Shown here: piece after piece, positions 1 through 5,746 of the stretch | Numbering within the stretch: the first letter of the stretch is position 1 | Layout of the letters: the number at the start of each line of letters is the position of its first letter | From: Alcaligenaceae bacterium | GTDB taxonomy: Bacteria > Pseudomonadota > Gammaproteobacteria > Burkholderiales > Burkholderiaceae_B | DNA length: 5,746 bases | Reading direction: 5' to 3' | NCBI GenBank assembly: GCA_012511095.1 | Contig: JAAZGT010000220.1 | Span: 1-5,746, forward strand | Position numbers and translations under genes: made by a program | The notes under the pieces: model-generated | The model's input: the letters and a program-made list of their open reading frames with translations, nothing else | The model's database searches: none | Told to the model about the DNA's origin: nothing

Positions 1-1238
1 GAGGTGTTAGTTGCCAATAAGGCATCAGGACGCATTACTTTTTCAAGCTCAGCATAAAGAGCGCGTTTGGCTTCTAAATTTTCACTAATGGCCTCAATCA
101 CTAAATCCGCATGTGAGGCACCATGTCCCTCAGGATCGGGAACGAGTCGATCCAGAGCATCTCTTATCAGTAATGGGTCACGCAACCGACGTTTAAATAA
201 TTTACTGGCACGTGCAATAACGGCAGCAATGGCTTCCATATTTTGGTCTTGTAAGGTGACGCGCAAGCCCTGTAAGGCGCACCATACAGCGATATCGCCA
301 CCCATCACACCTGCACCAACCACATGGATGCTCGACATTTTTTGATAGTCTTTTGAACGGCCCTCGGCTTTGAGTCGTTCTTGTAAGTGGTAGACACGTA
401 ATAAATTACTGGCCGTATCAGAACCTAAAATCTCTTGTAGCAAGGGCTCATTTTTTAAAGCATTACCGTTATTGTTTTTCCAAAGCTCTAAAATGGCGCG
501 GGGCGCTAAATAATGCTGATAAGGATCTTTTTCTGCTAATTGCTTTTGTACACGATTAGCCACCACCGACTTTAAAGGTGTGCGGTTGAGTAGTTTTTTC
601 CAACCTTTAACACGACGCGGCTTGCGTTTCGACAGCACTAAGTCACGAGCAGCTTTTTCACTTACTCTTAAGGGAATAACGCTATCAATTAAACCGATGG
701 CATAAGCACGACGCGCATTAAGACGACGACCGGTTAGCATCATGTCCATGGCGTCAATAGCACCTACCTGGCGTGGTAGACGATAAATACCACCCCAACC
801 AGGGAAGATACCCAACATCACCTCAGGTAAAGCTAAGCGGGCATCACTTTCTTGAATCACCATGCGATAGCGACAAGCTAAGGCTAGCTCAAGACCACCA
901 CCTAAGCAGTGACCATTAATTAAGGCGAGGGTAGGGTAAGAGACGCGTTCAAGGCGATTAAATAAATCCCATCCACGTGCCACCATTTCCTTAGCATCAT
1001 CCGGTGTGTTTAAGTCGGAAAACTCATTAATATCAGCACCAACAATAAAGCCGGTTTTTTTGGCTGAGGTAATAATTAAACCCTTTGGTTTATGTTGATC
1101 GAGATAATCTAAAACCTGACTAAACTCTGCCATTAGCTCTGCAGATAAGGCATTTACCTCAGCATCGGCTCTGTCTATATAAAGCCAGAGCAACTGACCA
1201 TCTTCTTTTAAAAAGAAATGTTTAAATTGCTGTGTCAT
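1..1238 (-). CDS. fadJ: Bifunctional enoyl-CoA hydratase / 3-hydroxyacyl-CoA dehydrogenase, FadJ/FadB type, C-terminus outside window
   Basis: This is the alpha subunit of the beta-oxidation complex. It hydrates trans-2-enoyl-CoA to 3-hydroxyacyl-CoA and then oxidises that with NAD+ to 3-ketoacyl-CoA in the cytoplasm. I translated 412 residues with no internal stop; the frame is still open at base 3, so about 300 residues are missing if it has the usual family length of about 700-730. Residues about 10-195 form the crotonase domain: GFIVGADI (63-70) helps form the oxyanion hole, GHCLGGGLE (109-117) and LPEVMLGIFPGWGG (137-150) follow, and Glu117 and Glu139 are the expected catalytic acids. 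Residues 303-332 begin the Rossmann fold with GAGVMGG (308-314). The last visible residues, ATNTS, match the conserved NTS segment of the dehydrogenase; its catalytic His lies outside. The 22-residue Glu-Glu spacing fits FadJ better than FadB (20). The ATG is supported by a GAGG site 7 nt upstream and by overlap with the thiolase stop codon. Confidence 0.95.
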   Translation of the reverse strand, partial: MTQQFKHFFLKEDGQLLWLYIDRADAEVNALSAELMAEFSQVLDYLDQHKPKGLIITSAKKTGFIVGADINEFSDLNTPDDAKEMVARGWDLFNRLERVSYPTLALINGHCLGGGLELALACRYRMVIQESDARLALPEVMLGIFPGWGGIYRLPRQVGAIDAMDMMLTGRRLNARRAYAIGLIDSVIPLRVSEKAARDLVLSKRKPRRVKGWKKLLNRTPLKSVVANRVQKQLAEKDPYQHYLAPRAILELWKNNNGNALKNEPLLQEILGSDTASNLLRVYHLQERLKAEGRSKDYQKMSSIHVVGAGVMGGDIAVWCALQGLRVTLQDQNMEAIAAVIARASKLFKRRLRDPLLIRDALDRLVPDPEGHGASHADLVIEAISENLEAKRALYAELEKVMRPDALLATNT

Positions 1239-2548
1239 GCTTCTACCTCTTCATGGCGTTTGGATGGCATGGTTTCAACTAACATGGCTCCTCCTTGACC
1301 ACCACCAATACATATGGTGGCGATACCTCGTTGTAAACCACGCGCTTTTAGGGCGTGTAATAAATGCAGCACAATGCGTGCTCCCGATGCGCCAACGGGG
1401 TGACCAATGGCAATGGCACCACCATCGACATTGAGGCGTTCCTCGTCGAGACAACCTAGGGCACTGCGACCAAAGTGCTCCTGACAATATTCCTCACTGT
1501 CCCAAGCGGCTAGGCAGCCTAATACTTGAGCCGCAAAAGCTTCATTGATTTCCCATAGGTCAACGTCATTAAGACCCAATTGATGACGCTCTAAAATGGG
1601 CGTGGCAGCATGCACGGGACCTAAACCCATGACGCTCGGGTCAAGACCAGCCCATTGGCTATCAGTGATCTTGCCGATAGGCTCTAAGTTGTATCGCGCT
1701 ACGGCCTCGGCTGAGGCGAGGATCAGTAGTGAAGCACCATCAGTCACCTGTGAGCTATTGCCCGCGGTAATGGTGCCACCTTGTTTATCAAAGACAGGGC
1801 GCAAACGCGATAAGCGCTCCACGCTAGAATCAGGGCGTATCCCATCATCTTCGGGATAAAACTTACCCGACTTATCAATTAGGGGTGAAATTTCGTCTTT
1901 GAATGCCCCAGCTTCTCTGGCTTTAACTGCGCGTAGATGGCTGCGTACGGCATACTCGTTTTGTTGCTCGGCAGTTAATTTAAAGTCATAGACTAGGTTT
2001 TCTGCCGTTTGACCCATGCCTAAACCAACGATGGGGTCGGTTAAACCTTTTAATAAACCAATCACTGGTTTTAAGTAGTTAGGGCGGAATTTAGCAAATA
2101 CACCCAGACGTTGTGACAAGGTTTTGGCACTCATTAATTGGGCAAACCAAGCCGTCATTTCTTCAGAAAAAAGTAATGGCGCATGTGATAAAGCATCGGT
2201 ACCGCCAGCTAAGACAAGGCTGGCTCTGCCTAATTGGATATTCGTTAAAGCCGAATCCAAGGCTTGCATACCTGAGGCGCAGTTACGCATCACGGTCCAA
2301 GCATGCACCTTGTCACCACAACCTAGACGCAAAGCAATGACGCGACCGATGTTTACCTCGTCTGGGGAGGGCGAGGCGCAACCGATAATTACTTCGTCAA
2401 AATCGGTGGGGGCGAAGGGCTGGCGTAGCAATAAGTCACGACCTGCTTGTACCGCTAAATCTGCGGCGCTAAAAGGCCCTGCCTTGCCTTGCACCTTTAA
2501 AAAGGGTGTTCTTGCGCCGTCCACCACATACACATCTTTGAATGTCAT
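1235..2548 (-). CDS. fadI: 3-ketoacyl-CoA thiolase (acetyl-CoA C-acyltransferase), FadI type
   Basis: This enzyme catalyses thiolytic cleavage of 3-ketoacyl-CoA by CoA, giving acetyl-CoA and an acyl-CoA two carbons shorter. It is the beta subunit that normally pairs with the FadJ-type alpha subunit encoded next. Counting from the ATG at 2548 it has 437 residues, close to E. coli FadI (436). The N-terminal thiolase domain has the nucleophile Cys90 in RNCASGMQAL, followed by LAGGTDALS. A helical insertion at about 125-175, containing KTLSQRLGVF, resembles the loop domain of FadI and mitochondrial trifunctional beta subunits rather than short AtoB-like thiolases. The C-terminal domain has NEAFA (335-339), GHP with His383, and CIGGGQGG with Cys413, so all the expected catalytic residues are present. 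An in-frame GTG at 2561-2563 would add five residues, but it overlaps the GGAG site that serves the ATG, so I prefer the ATG. It starts 17 nt after the fadE stop codon and overlaps fadJ by 4 nt. Confidence 0.95.
   Translation of the reverse strand: MTFKDVYVVDGARTPFLKVQGKAGPFSAADLAVQAGRDLLLRQPFAPTDFDEVIIGCASPSPDEVNIGRVIALRLGCGDKVHAWTVMRNCASGMQALDSALTNIQLGRASLVLAGGTDALSHAPLLFSEEMTAWFAQLMSAKTLSQRLGVFAKFRPNYLKPVIGLLKGLTDPIVGLGMGQTAENLVYDFKLTAEQQNEYAVRSHLRAVKAREAGAFKDEISPLIDKSGKFYPEDDGIRPDSSVERLSRLRPVFDKQGGTITAGNSSQVTDGASLLILASAEAVARYNLEPIGKITDSQWAGLDPSVMGLGPVHAATPILERHQLGLNDVDLWEINEAFAAQVLGCLAAWDSEEYCQEHFGRSALGCLDEERLNVDGGAIAIGHPVGASGARIVLHLLHALKARGLQRGIATICIGGGQGGAMLVETMPSKRHEEVEA
1246..1249 (-). 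promoter_or_regulatory. Ribosome binding site of fadJ inside the fadI coding end
   Basis: The minus strand reads AGAGGTAGAAGC directly before the fadJ ATG, with GAGG 7 nt from the start codon. The site lies inside the last codons of the thiolase gene. The thiolase stop and the fadJ start share the bases ATGA (1235-1238). This arrangement favours translational coupling of the two subunits. Confidence 0.75.
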
Positions 2549-2557
2549 GTTTTCAAT

Positions 2558-2561
2558 CTCC
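2558..2561 (-). promoter_or_regulatory. Ribosome binding site that decides the fadI start
   Basis: The minus strand has GGAG nine nt before the ATG at 2546-2548. It overlaps the upstream in-frame GTG (2561-2563), which itself has only AT-rich sequence before it (GCTTAATTA). This makes the ATG the better start. Confidence 0.7.
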
Positions 2562-2566
2562 ACTAA

Positions 2567-4957
2567 TTAAGCGACTGCCGTATCAAAATCGCTTTCTTCT
2601 TTGTTTTGTGTAGACTGTGGCTTGTCGTTTTTTTGTTGATTAGGAAAAAGCTCTTCTGAACTAAAATCATCCACACGCACCACAATATCTCTGAGGTGGT
2701 CAAAGCGTTTCAGCTTTTTATACTCTTCAGGTGTTAGTGCACCGAGTTGATGAGCTGCCTCGGTCATATCACGGACGTTAGCGAGAGGGTTGTTATCTAA
2801 GTTATGGGTCTTACGTAATTCACGTAATTTACGCTGAATGGGCTCTACCTCAAGTGCTGCCTCTAAGGCCAACTCGATCACGCCAACAGCATCTTCTTCC
2901 TTGAGTGCTACATAGCAGTTTTCAGTGAGTCGATCACGACTCGCATTAGGTGAGAGTAGTAATTGTGCAACCTCTAAACCCAACTTATCTGAAGGTTTGG
3001 CGAAGGGCTTACCTAAGCTAAAAATCCACGGTCTAAGGGCGGTGGCCACGATGCGATTCGGGAAGTTTTTTAAGACCTCATCAATCGCAACTTGTGCTTT
3101 GTATAAACAGTCTTGTACAGCCCAATGAACAAAAGGTAAGTCAGCTGTTTGGCGGCCCTGATCTTCGTAGCGCTTTAATACTGCACTGGCTAAGTACATT
3201 TGCGACAAGATATCACCTAAGCGTGCGGAAATGCTTTCGCGACGTTTTAAGCTACCGCCTAAAACAAACATCGAGGTATCAGCTAATAAGGCAAAGATAG
3301 ACGATACGCGACCTAGGTGTTGGTAGTAACGAGCGGTGTTTTTATCAGCATTGCTTGGTTTTCTGGCAAAACGAGCACCTGTTAGACCGTGACCTAGGGT
3401 TCTAAAGACGTTGCCAAAAACAAAACGTACATGGCCCCAAAACGCTTTATCAAAATCCAATAACGCTTTTTCGTTATTAGCTTCGCGAACCGCTTCCATC
3501 TCTGAGAAAACATAAGGGTGGCAACGCGTGGCACCTTGGCCAAAAATAATTAGGCTACGGGTCAAAATATTGGCACCTTCAACCGTAATACCTACCGGTA
3601 CTTGTTGATAGGCACGACCTAAGAAGTTTGAGGGGCCTAAGCAAATGCCTTTACCACCAATCACATCCATACCGTCATTAATTACGGTGCGACCTAATTC
3701 AGTGACATGGTATTTCACAATACCTGAGGCAACCGCTGGTTTTTCACCTAAGTCCACCGCGCCAGAGGTCATGGTGCGAGCCGCCTCAGCAATATACGTA
3801 TTGCCACCAATGCGAGCTAAGGCTTCCGCCACACCCTCAAATTGACCAATGGCAACACCAAATTGATTACGTACACGTGAGTAAGCACCAACGGCACGGG
3901 AGGTTAGCACCGTCATACCAGCATTTGATGAGGGTAGTGAGATGGAGCGACCAACAGATAGACACTCCATTAGCATGCGCCAACCCTTACCCGCCATTTT
4001 TTGACCGCCGATAATGTATTCCATTGGGATAAAGACATCCTTGCCGCGGGTTGGGCCATTCATAAAGACGGCATTAAGTGGGAAGTGGCGATTACCGATT
4101 TCCATACCTGGGTGGTCATGAGGAATCAAGGCGCAGGTAATACCGATATCTTCTTTAGTACCTAATAGGCCATCGGGGTCATACAGCTTAAAGGCTAGAC
4201 CAATTAGAGTACAGACAGGGGCTAAGGTGATGTAGCGCTTATCCCAAGATACACGCATGCCTAATACCTCTTCGCCTTGCCATTCGCCCTTACAAACTAC
4301 ACCGTAGTCAGGAATAGAAGCCGCATCGGAACCAGCCCAAGGACTAGTTAAGGCAAAAGCTGGAATCTCTTCGCCACGCGCAAGACGCGGTAAGTAGTAA
4401 TCTTTTTGCTCCTTGGTGCCGTATTGCATCAATAACTCAGCTGGACCTAAGGAGTTAGGGACCATGACAGAAACTGAGAGAGCAGACGAACGAGTTGATA
4501 AGTGAGCTACGATTTGAGAGTGGGCATAGGCTGAGAACTCTAAACCGCCATAGGCTTTAGGAATAATCATGCCTAAGAAACCCTCTTTTTTGATGTAATC
4601 CCAAACCTCTTGAGGTAGATCGCCATCTTGGTGTGAGATTTCCCAATCATCGATCATTGAGCAAACCGTCGCCACTTGATTGTCTAAAAAACGTTGTTCT
4701 TCGGCGGTAAGTTGCGGCTTTGGATATGCATGCAATTTGTTCCAATCAGGACGACCACTAAAGAGCTCGCCTTCCCACCATACGGTGCCTGCCTCTAGCG
4801 CATCGCGCTCGGTTTGAGACATGGCTGGAAGGATTTTCTTAAAGGAGTTTAAAATCGGTTTCGATAATAAAGGGCGTCTAATGCCTGGAACGGTAACTGC
4901 GGCTCCTCCACCAACAGCAAGTGCTCCTAATACATATGCAAGGGTAGTTGTAATCAT
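2567..4957 (-). CDS. fadE: Acyl-CoA dehydrogenase, long FadE type
   Basis: This FAD-dependent enzyme carries out the first step of beta-oxidation, acyl-CoA to trans-2-enoyl-CoA. At 796 residues it belongs to the long FadE class (E. coli FadE is about 814), not the roughly 380-residue MCAD type. Residues about 3-24 are hydrophobic and small-residue rich, a probable membrane-associating segment. The dehydrogenase core covers about 80-480. Recognisable blocks shared with E. coli FadE are VWWEGELF (59-66), YGGLEFSAYA (136-145), ALTSPWAGSD (202-211), WDKRYITLAP (238-247), NGPTRGKDVF (300-309) and ITVEGANILTRS (457-468). Glu460 in the last block is the expected catalytic base. From about 485 the C-terminal domain (formerly DUF1974, ACDH_C) follows, with YYQHLGR, GGSLKRRE, SARLGDILSQ and NFPNR. 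The last 25 residues are hydrophilic and rich in Gln, Asn, Lys and acidic residues. The ATG has AAAGG 7 nt upstream. It follows the regulator by 56 nt. Confidence 0.97.
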   Translation of the reverse strand: MITTTLAYVLGALAVGGGAAVTVPGIRRPLLSKPILNSFKKILPAMSQTERDALEAGTVWWEGELFSGRPDWNKLHAYPKPQLTAEEQRFLDNQVATVCSMIDDWEISHQDGDLPQEVWDYIKKEGFLGMIIPKAYGGLEFSAYAHSQIVAHLSTRSSALSVSVMVPNSLGPAELLMQYGTKEQKDYYLPRLARGEEIPAFALTSPWAGSDAASIPDYGVVCKGEWQGEEVLGMRVSWDKRYITLAPVCTLIGLAFKLYDPDGLLGTKEDIGITCALIPHDHPGMEIGNRHFPLNAVFMNGPTRGKDVFIPMEYIIGGQKMAGKGWRMLMECLSVGRSISLPSSNAGMTVLTSRAVGAYSRVRNQFGVAIGQFEGVAEALARIGGNTYIAEAARTMTSGAVDLGEKPAVASGIVKYHVTELGRTVINDGMDVIGGKGICLGPSNFLGRAYQQVPVGITVEGANILTRSLIIFGQGATRCHPYVFSEMEAVREANNEKALLDFDKAFWGHVRFVFGNVFRTLGHGLTGARFARKPSNADKNTARYYQHLGRVSSIFALLADTSMFVLGGSLKRRESISARLGDILSQMYLASAVLKRYEDQGRQTADLPFVHWAVQDCLYKAQVAIDEVLKNFPNRIVATALRPWIFSLGKPFAKPSDKLGLEVAQLLLSPNASRDRLTENCYVALKEEDAVGVIELALEAALEVEPIQRKLRELRKTHNLDNNPLANVRDMTEAAHQLGALTPEEYKKLKRFDHLRDIVVRVDDFSSEELFPNQQKNDKPQSTQNKEESDFDTAVA

Positions 4958-4964
4958 ATTTTTA

Positions 4965-4969
4965 CCTTT
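4965..4969 (-). promoter_or_regulatory. Ribosome binding site of fadE
   Basis: The minus strand has AAAGG seven nt before the fadE ATG, inside the 56-nt gap after the regulator gene. It supports the annotated fadE start. Confidence 0.65.
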
Positions 4970-5013
4970 ATAGCTTTACGCTTGTGTCTCTCGTTATAGG
5001 GTTAGTTTTTAAA

Positions 5014-5715
5014 TTATTGGTTTGTGTTAGCTAATGGGGCTCTTAGGCCGCCAATTAAGAAACTCATTAATCGCTTTAATAATTTATCTAAGGCGACTTC
5101 TGGGTCTTCGTTGTGGTTAATTTCAATGCCCATAATTTCACTTAGGGGGCCTGTGCCACTTAGGGCATAGGCGGTGGCGCCAAGCATAAACTGGAAGCGC
5201 CATAAAATCTCTTCGCGTGGCACTAAGGGTAAGGCTTTGTAAAGGGCGGCTTTATAACGCTCCATCACCTCAGCTGACTCATCGGCAAAAACGGTACTTA
5301 TGAATTTTCCAGGGTCTAACATGGTGCGCTCTAATAAGCTCCAAACTGCGTTGTTATCGCTAAAAGCCATTTTTACTAGGGTGCCGAAAAAGGCGTTAAG
5401 GATTTCTGAGGCCTTAACGGGTTCACCGCTTTCTGCGGCGGCTGCTTCTAATTCGTCCAAACGCTCTGTACGCATTTGATTAAGTTGTTTTAAGCGACGT
5501 TTAAATACTTCCTCAATCAGACCTTCTTTGGTACCAAAGTGATAGTTCACCGCACCTAAGTTAGCGTTGGCTAAGGCCGTGATTTGTCTTAGGGACGTGG
5601 CTTCATGACCTTGCTCTGCAAATAATTGCTCAGCAACATCCAAGAGCTTTTGGCGGGTATCGCTTTCTTGTTTGCCTGTTTTTGCTGTGATTTCAACTAG
5701 TTTTTTATTTGTCAT
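5014..5715 (-). CDS. TetR/AcrR-family transcriptional regulator, PsrA-like, probable beta-oxidation repressor
   Basis: This is a 233-residue DNA-binding protein. The TetR N-terminal domain spans about 18-75: helix 1 is RQKLLDVAEQLFAEQG (21-36), and the helix-turn-helix runs through ATSLRQITALANANLGAVNYHFGTKEGL (39-66), with the family hallmark NYHFGTKEGL. The C-terminal ligand and dimer domain contains LWRFQFMLGATAYALSG (171-187), which resembles the WR.HFMLGA segment I remember from Pseudomonas PsrA, a TetR-family regulator of beta-oxidation that responds to long-chain fatty acids and is also about 233 residues. The family assignment is firm. The regulatory target and ligand are inferred from this resemblance and from its place 56 nt upstream of fadE on the same strand. 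If cotranscribed, it would control its own expression too. The ATG has only a weak ribosome binding site, but the next in-frame Met is residue 82, beyond the DNA-binding domain, so this start is retained. I give no gene symbol because orthology to psrA is not proven. Confidence 0.93.
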   Translation of the reverse strand: MTNKKLVEITAKTGKQESDTRQKLLDVAEQLFAEQGHEATSLRQITALANANLGAVNYHFGTKEGLIEEVFKRRLKQLNQMRTERLDELEAAAAESGEPVKASEILNAFFGTLVKMAFSDNNAVWSLLERTMLDPGKFISTVFADESAEVMERYKAALYKALPLVPREEILWRFQFMLGATAYALSGTGPLSEIMGIEINHNEDPEVALDKLLKRLMSFLIGGLRAPLANTNQ

Positions 5716-5746
5716 TGTGCTTTGCCATTAAATAACTCATTTCAAA

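Larger units (their letters stand above)
1..5715 (-). other. Predicted polycistronic beta-oxidation operon: tetR-fadE-fadI-fadJ
   Basis: All four genes point the same way with gaps of 56 nt and 17 nt and an overlap of 4 nt. No hairpin with a T run lies between any of them. The enzymes cover every step of the cycle. The unit may continue past the low-coordinate edge, and its promoter probably sits mostly beyond the high-coordinate edge. Only 31 bases upstream of the regulator are visible, and they are AT-rich without a clear -35/-10 pair. Confidence 0.75.

Noticed and set aside
67..345. A 92-codon plus-strand open frame opposite fadJ
   Set aside because: It is antisense to the Rossmann-fold region of fadJ, which translates cleanly with family motifs.
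2124..2570. A 148-codon plus-strand open frame opposite the 5' part of the thiolase gene
   Set aside because: It lies wholly antisense to a well-supported gene apart from a few bases, has no recognisable domain, and its sequence looks like a shadow of the real codons.
4958..5013. Possible promoter for fadE in the 56-nt gap, with TATAAC and TATAAA as -10 candidates
   Set aside because: Neither candidate has a recognisable -35 element at 16-18 nt spacing, so I do not annotate it, though a weak or activator-dependent promoter cannot be excluded.
5014..5030. A CAAAC half-site resembling part of a PsrA box near the end of the regulator gene
   Set aside because: It is a single half-site within coding sequence, and no matching GTTTG follows at the required spacing.
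900..5560. The heptamer ACCTAAG occurs seven times (900, 3011, 3215, 3617, 3746, 4445 and 5554), suggesting an uptake-sequence-like repeat
   Set aside because: Every copy is in the same reading position and encodes Leu-Gly as TTA-GGT after a codon ending in C. Codon preference and frequent Leu-Gly pairs explain it, and no copy is intergenic.

Overview
The window is a compact fatty-acid beta-oxidation locus. Four genes lie head to tail on the minus strand, so transcription runs from high to low coordinates: a TetR-family regulator (5014-5715), a FadE-type long acyl-CoA dehydrogenase (2567-4957), a FadI-type 3-ketoacyl-CoA thiolase (1235-2548, ATG start) and the first 412 residues of a FadJ/FadB-type bifunctional enoyl-CoA hydratase/3-hydroxyacyl-CoA dehydrogenase (1-1238). 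The last gene runs off the low-coordinate edge. No stretch longer than 56 bases lies outside a gene. I see no RNA gene, mobile element, CRISPR array or terminator.

The spacing suggests one transcription unit. The gaps are 56 nt (regulator to fadE) and 17 nt (fadE to fadI), and fadI and fadJ overlap by 4 nt in an ATGA arrangement. The three enzyme genes each have a plausible ribosome binding site; the regulator's is weak. I could not find a convincing internal promoter, although the 56-nt gap could hold a weak one. The main promoter and operator are probably upstream of the regulator, mostly beyond the high-coordinate edge.

Together the enzymes cover all four steps of the cycle: FadE oxidises acyl-CoA to trans-2-enoyl-CoA, FadJ hydrates it and oxidises the 3-hydroxyacyl-CoA with NAD+, and FadI cleaves the 3-ketoacyl-CoA to acetyl-CoA and a shortened acyl-CoA. 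The regulator resembles PsrA-like TetR proteins, which respond to fatty acids or acyl-CoAs, so it is probably the local repressor. That role is inference.

The organism is probably a proteobacterium. FadE aligns over nearly its whole length with the long gamma-proteobacterial FadE type, and moderate GC with heavy use of TTA for leucine suggests a lower-GC gamma- or betaproteobacterium. The sequence does not settle the genus. This is a well-organised but recognisable metabolic operon, and I found no evidence of an undescribed system.
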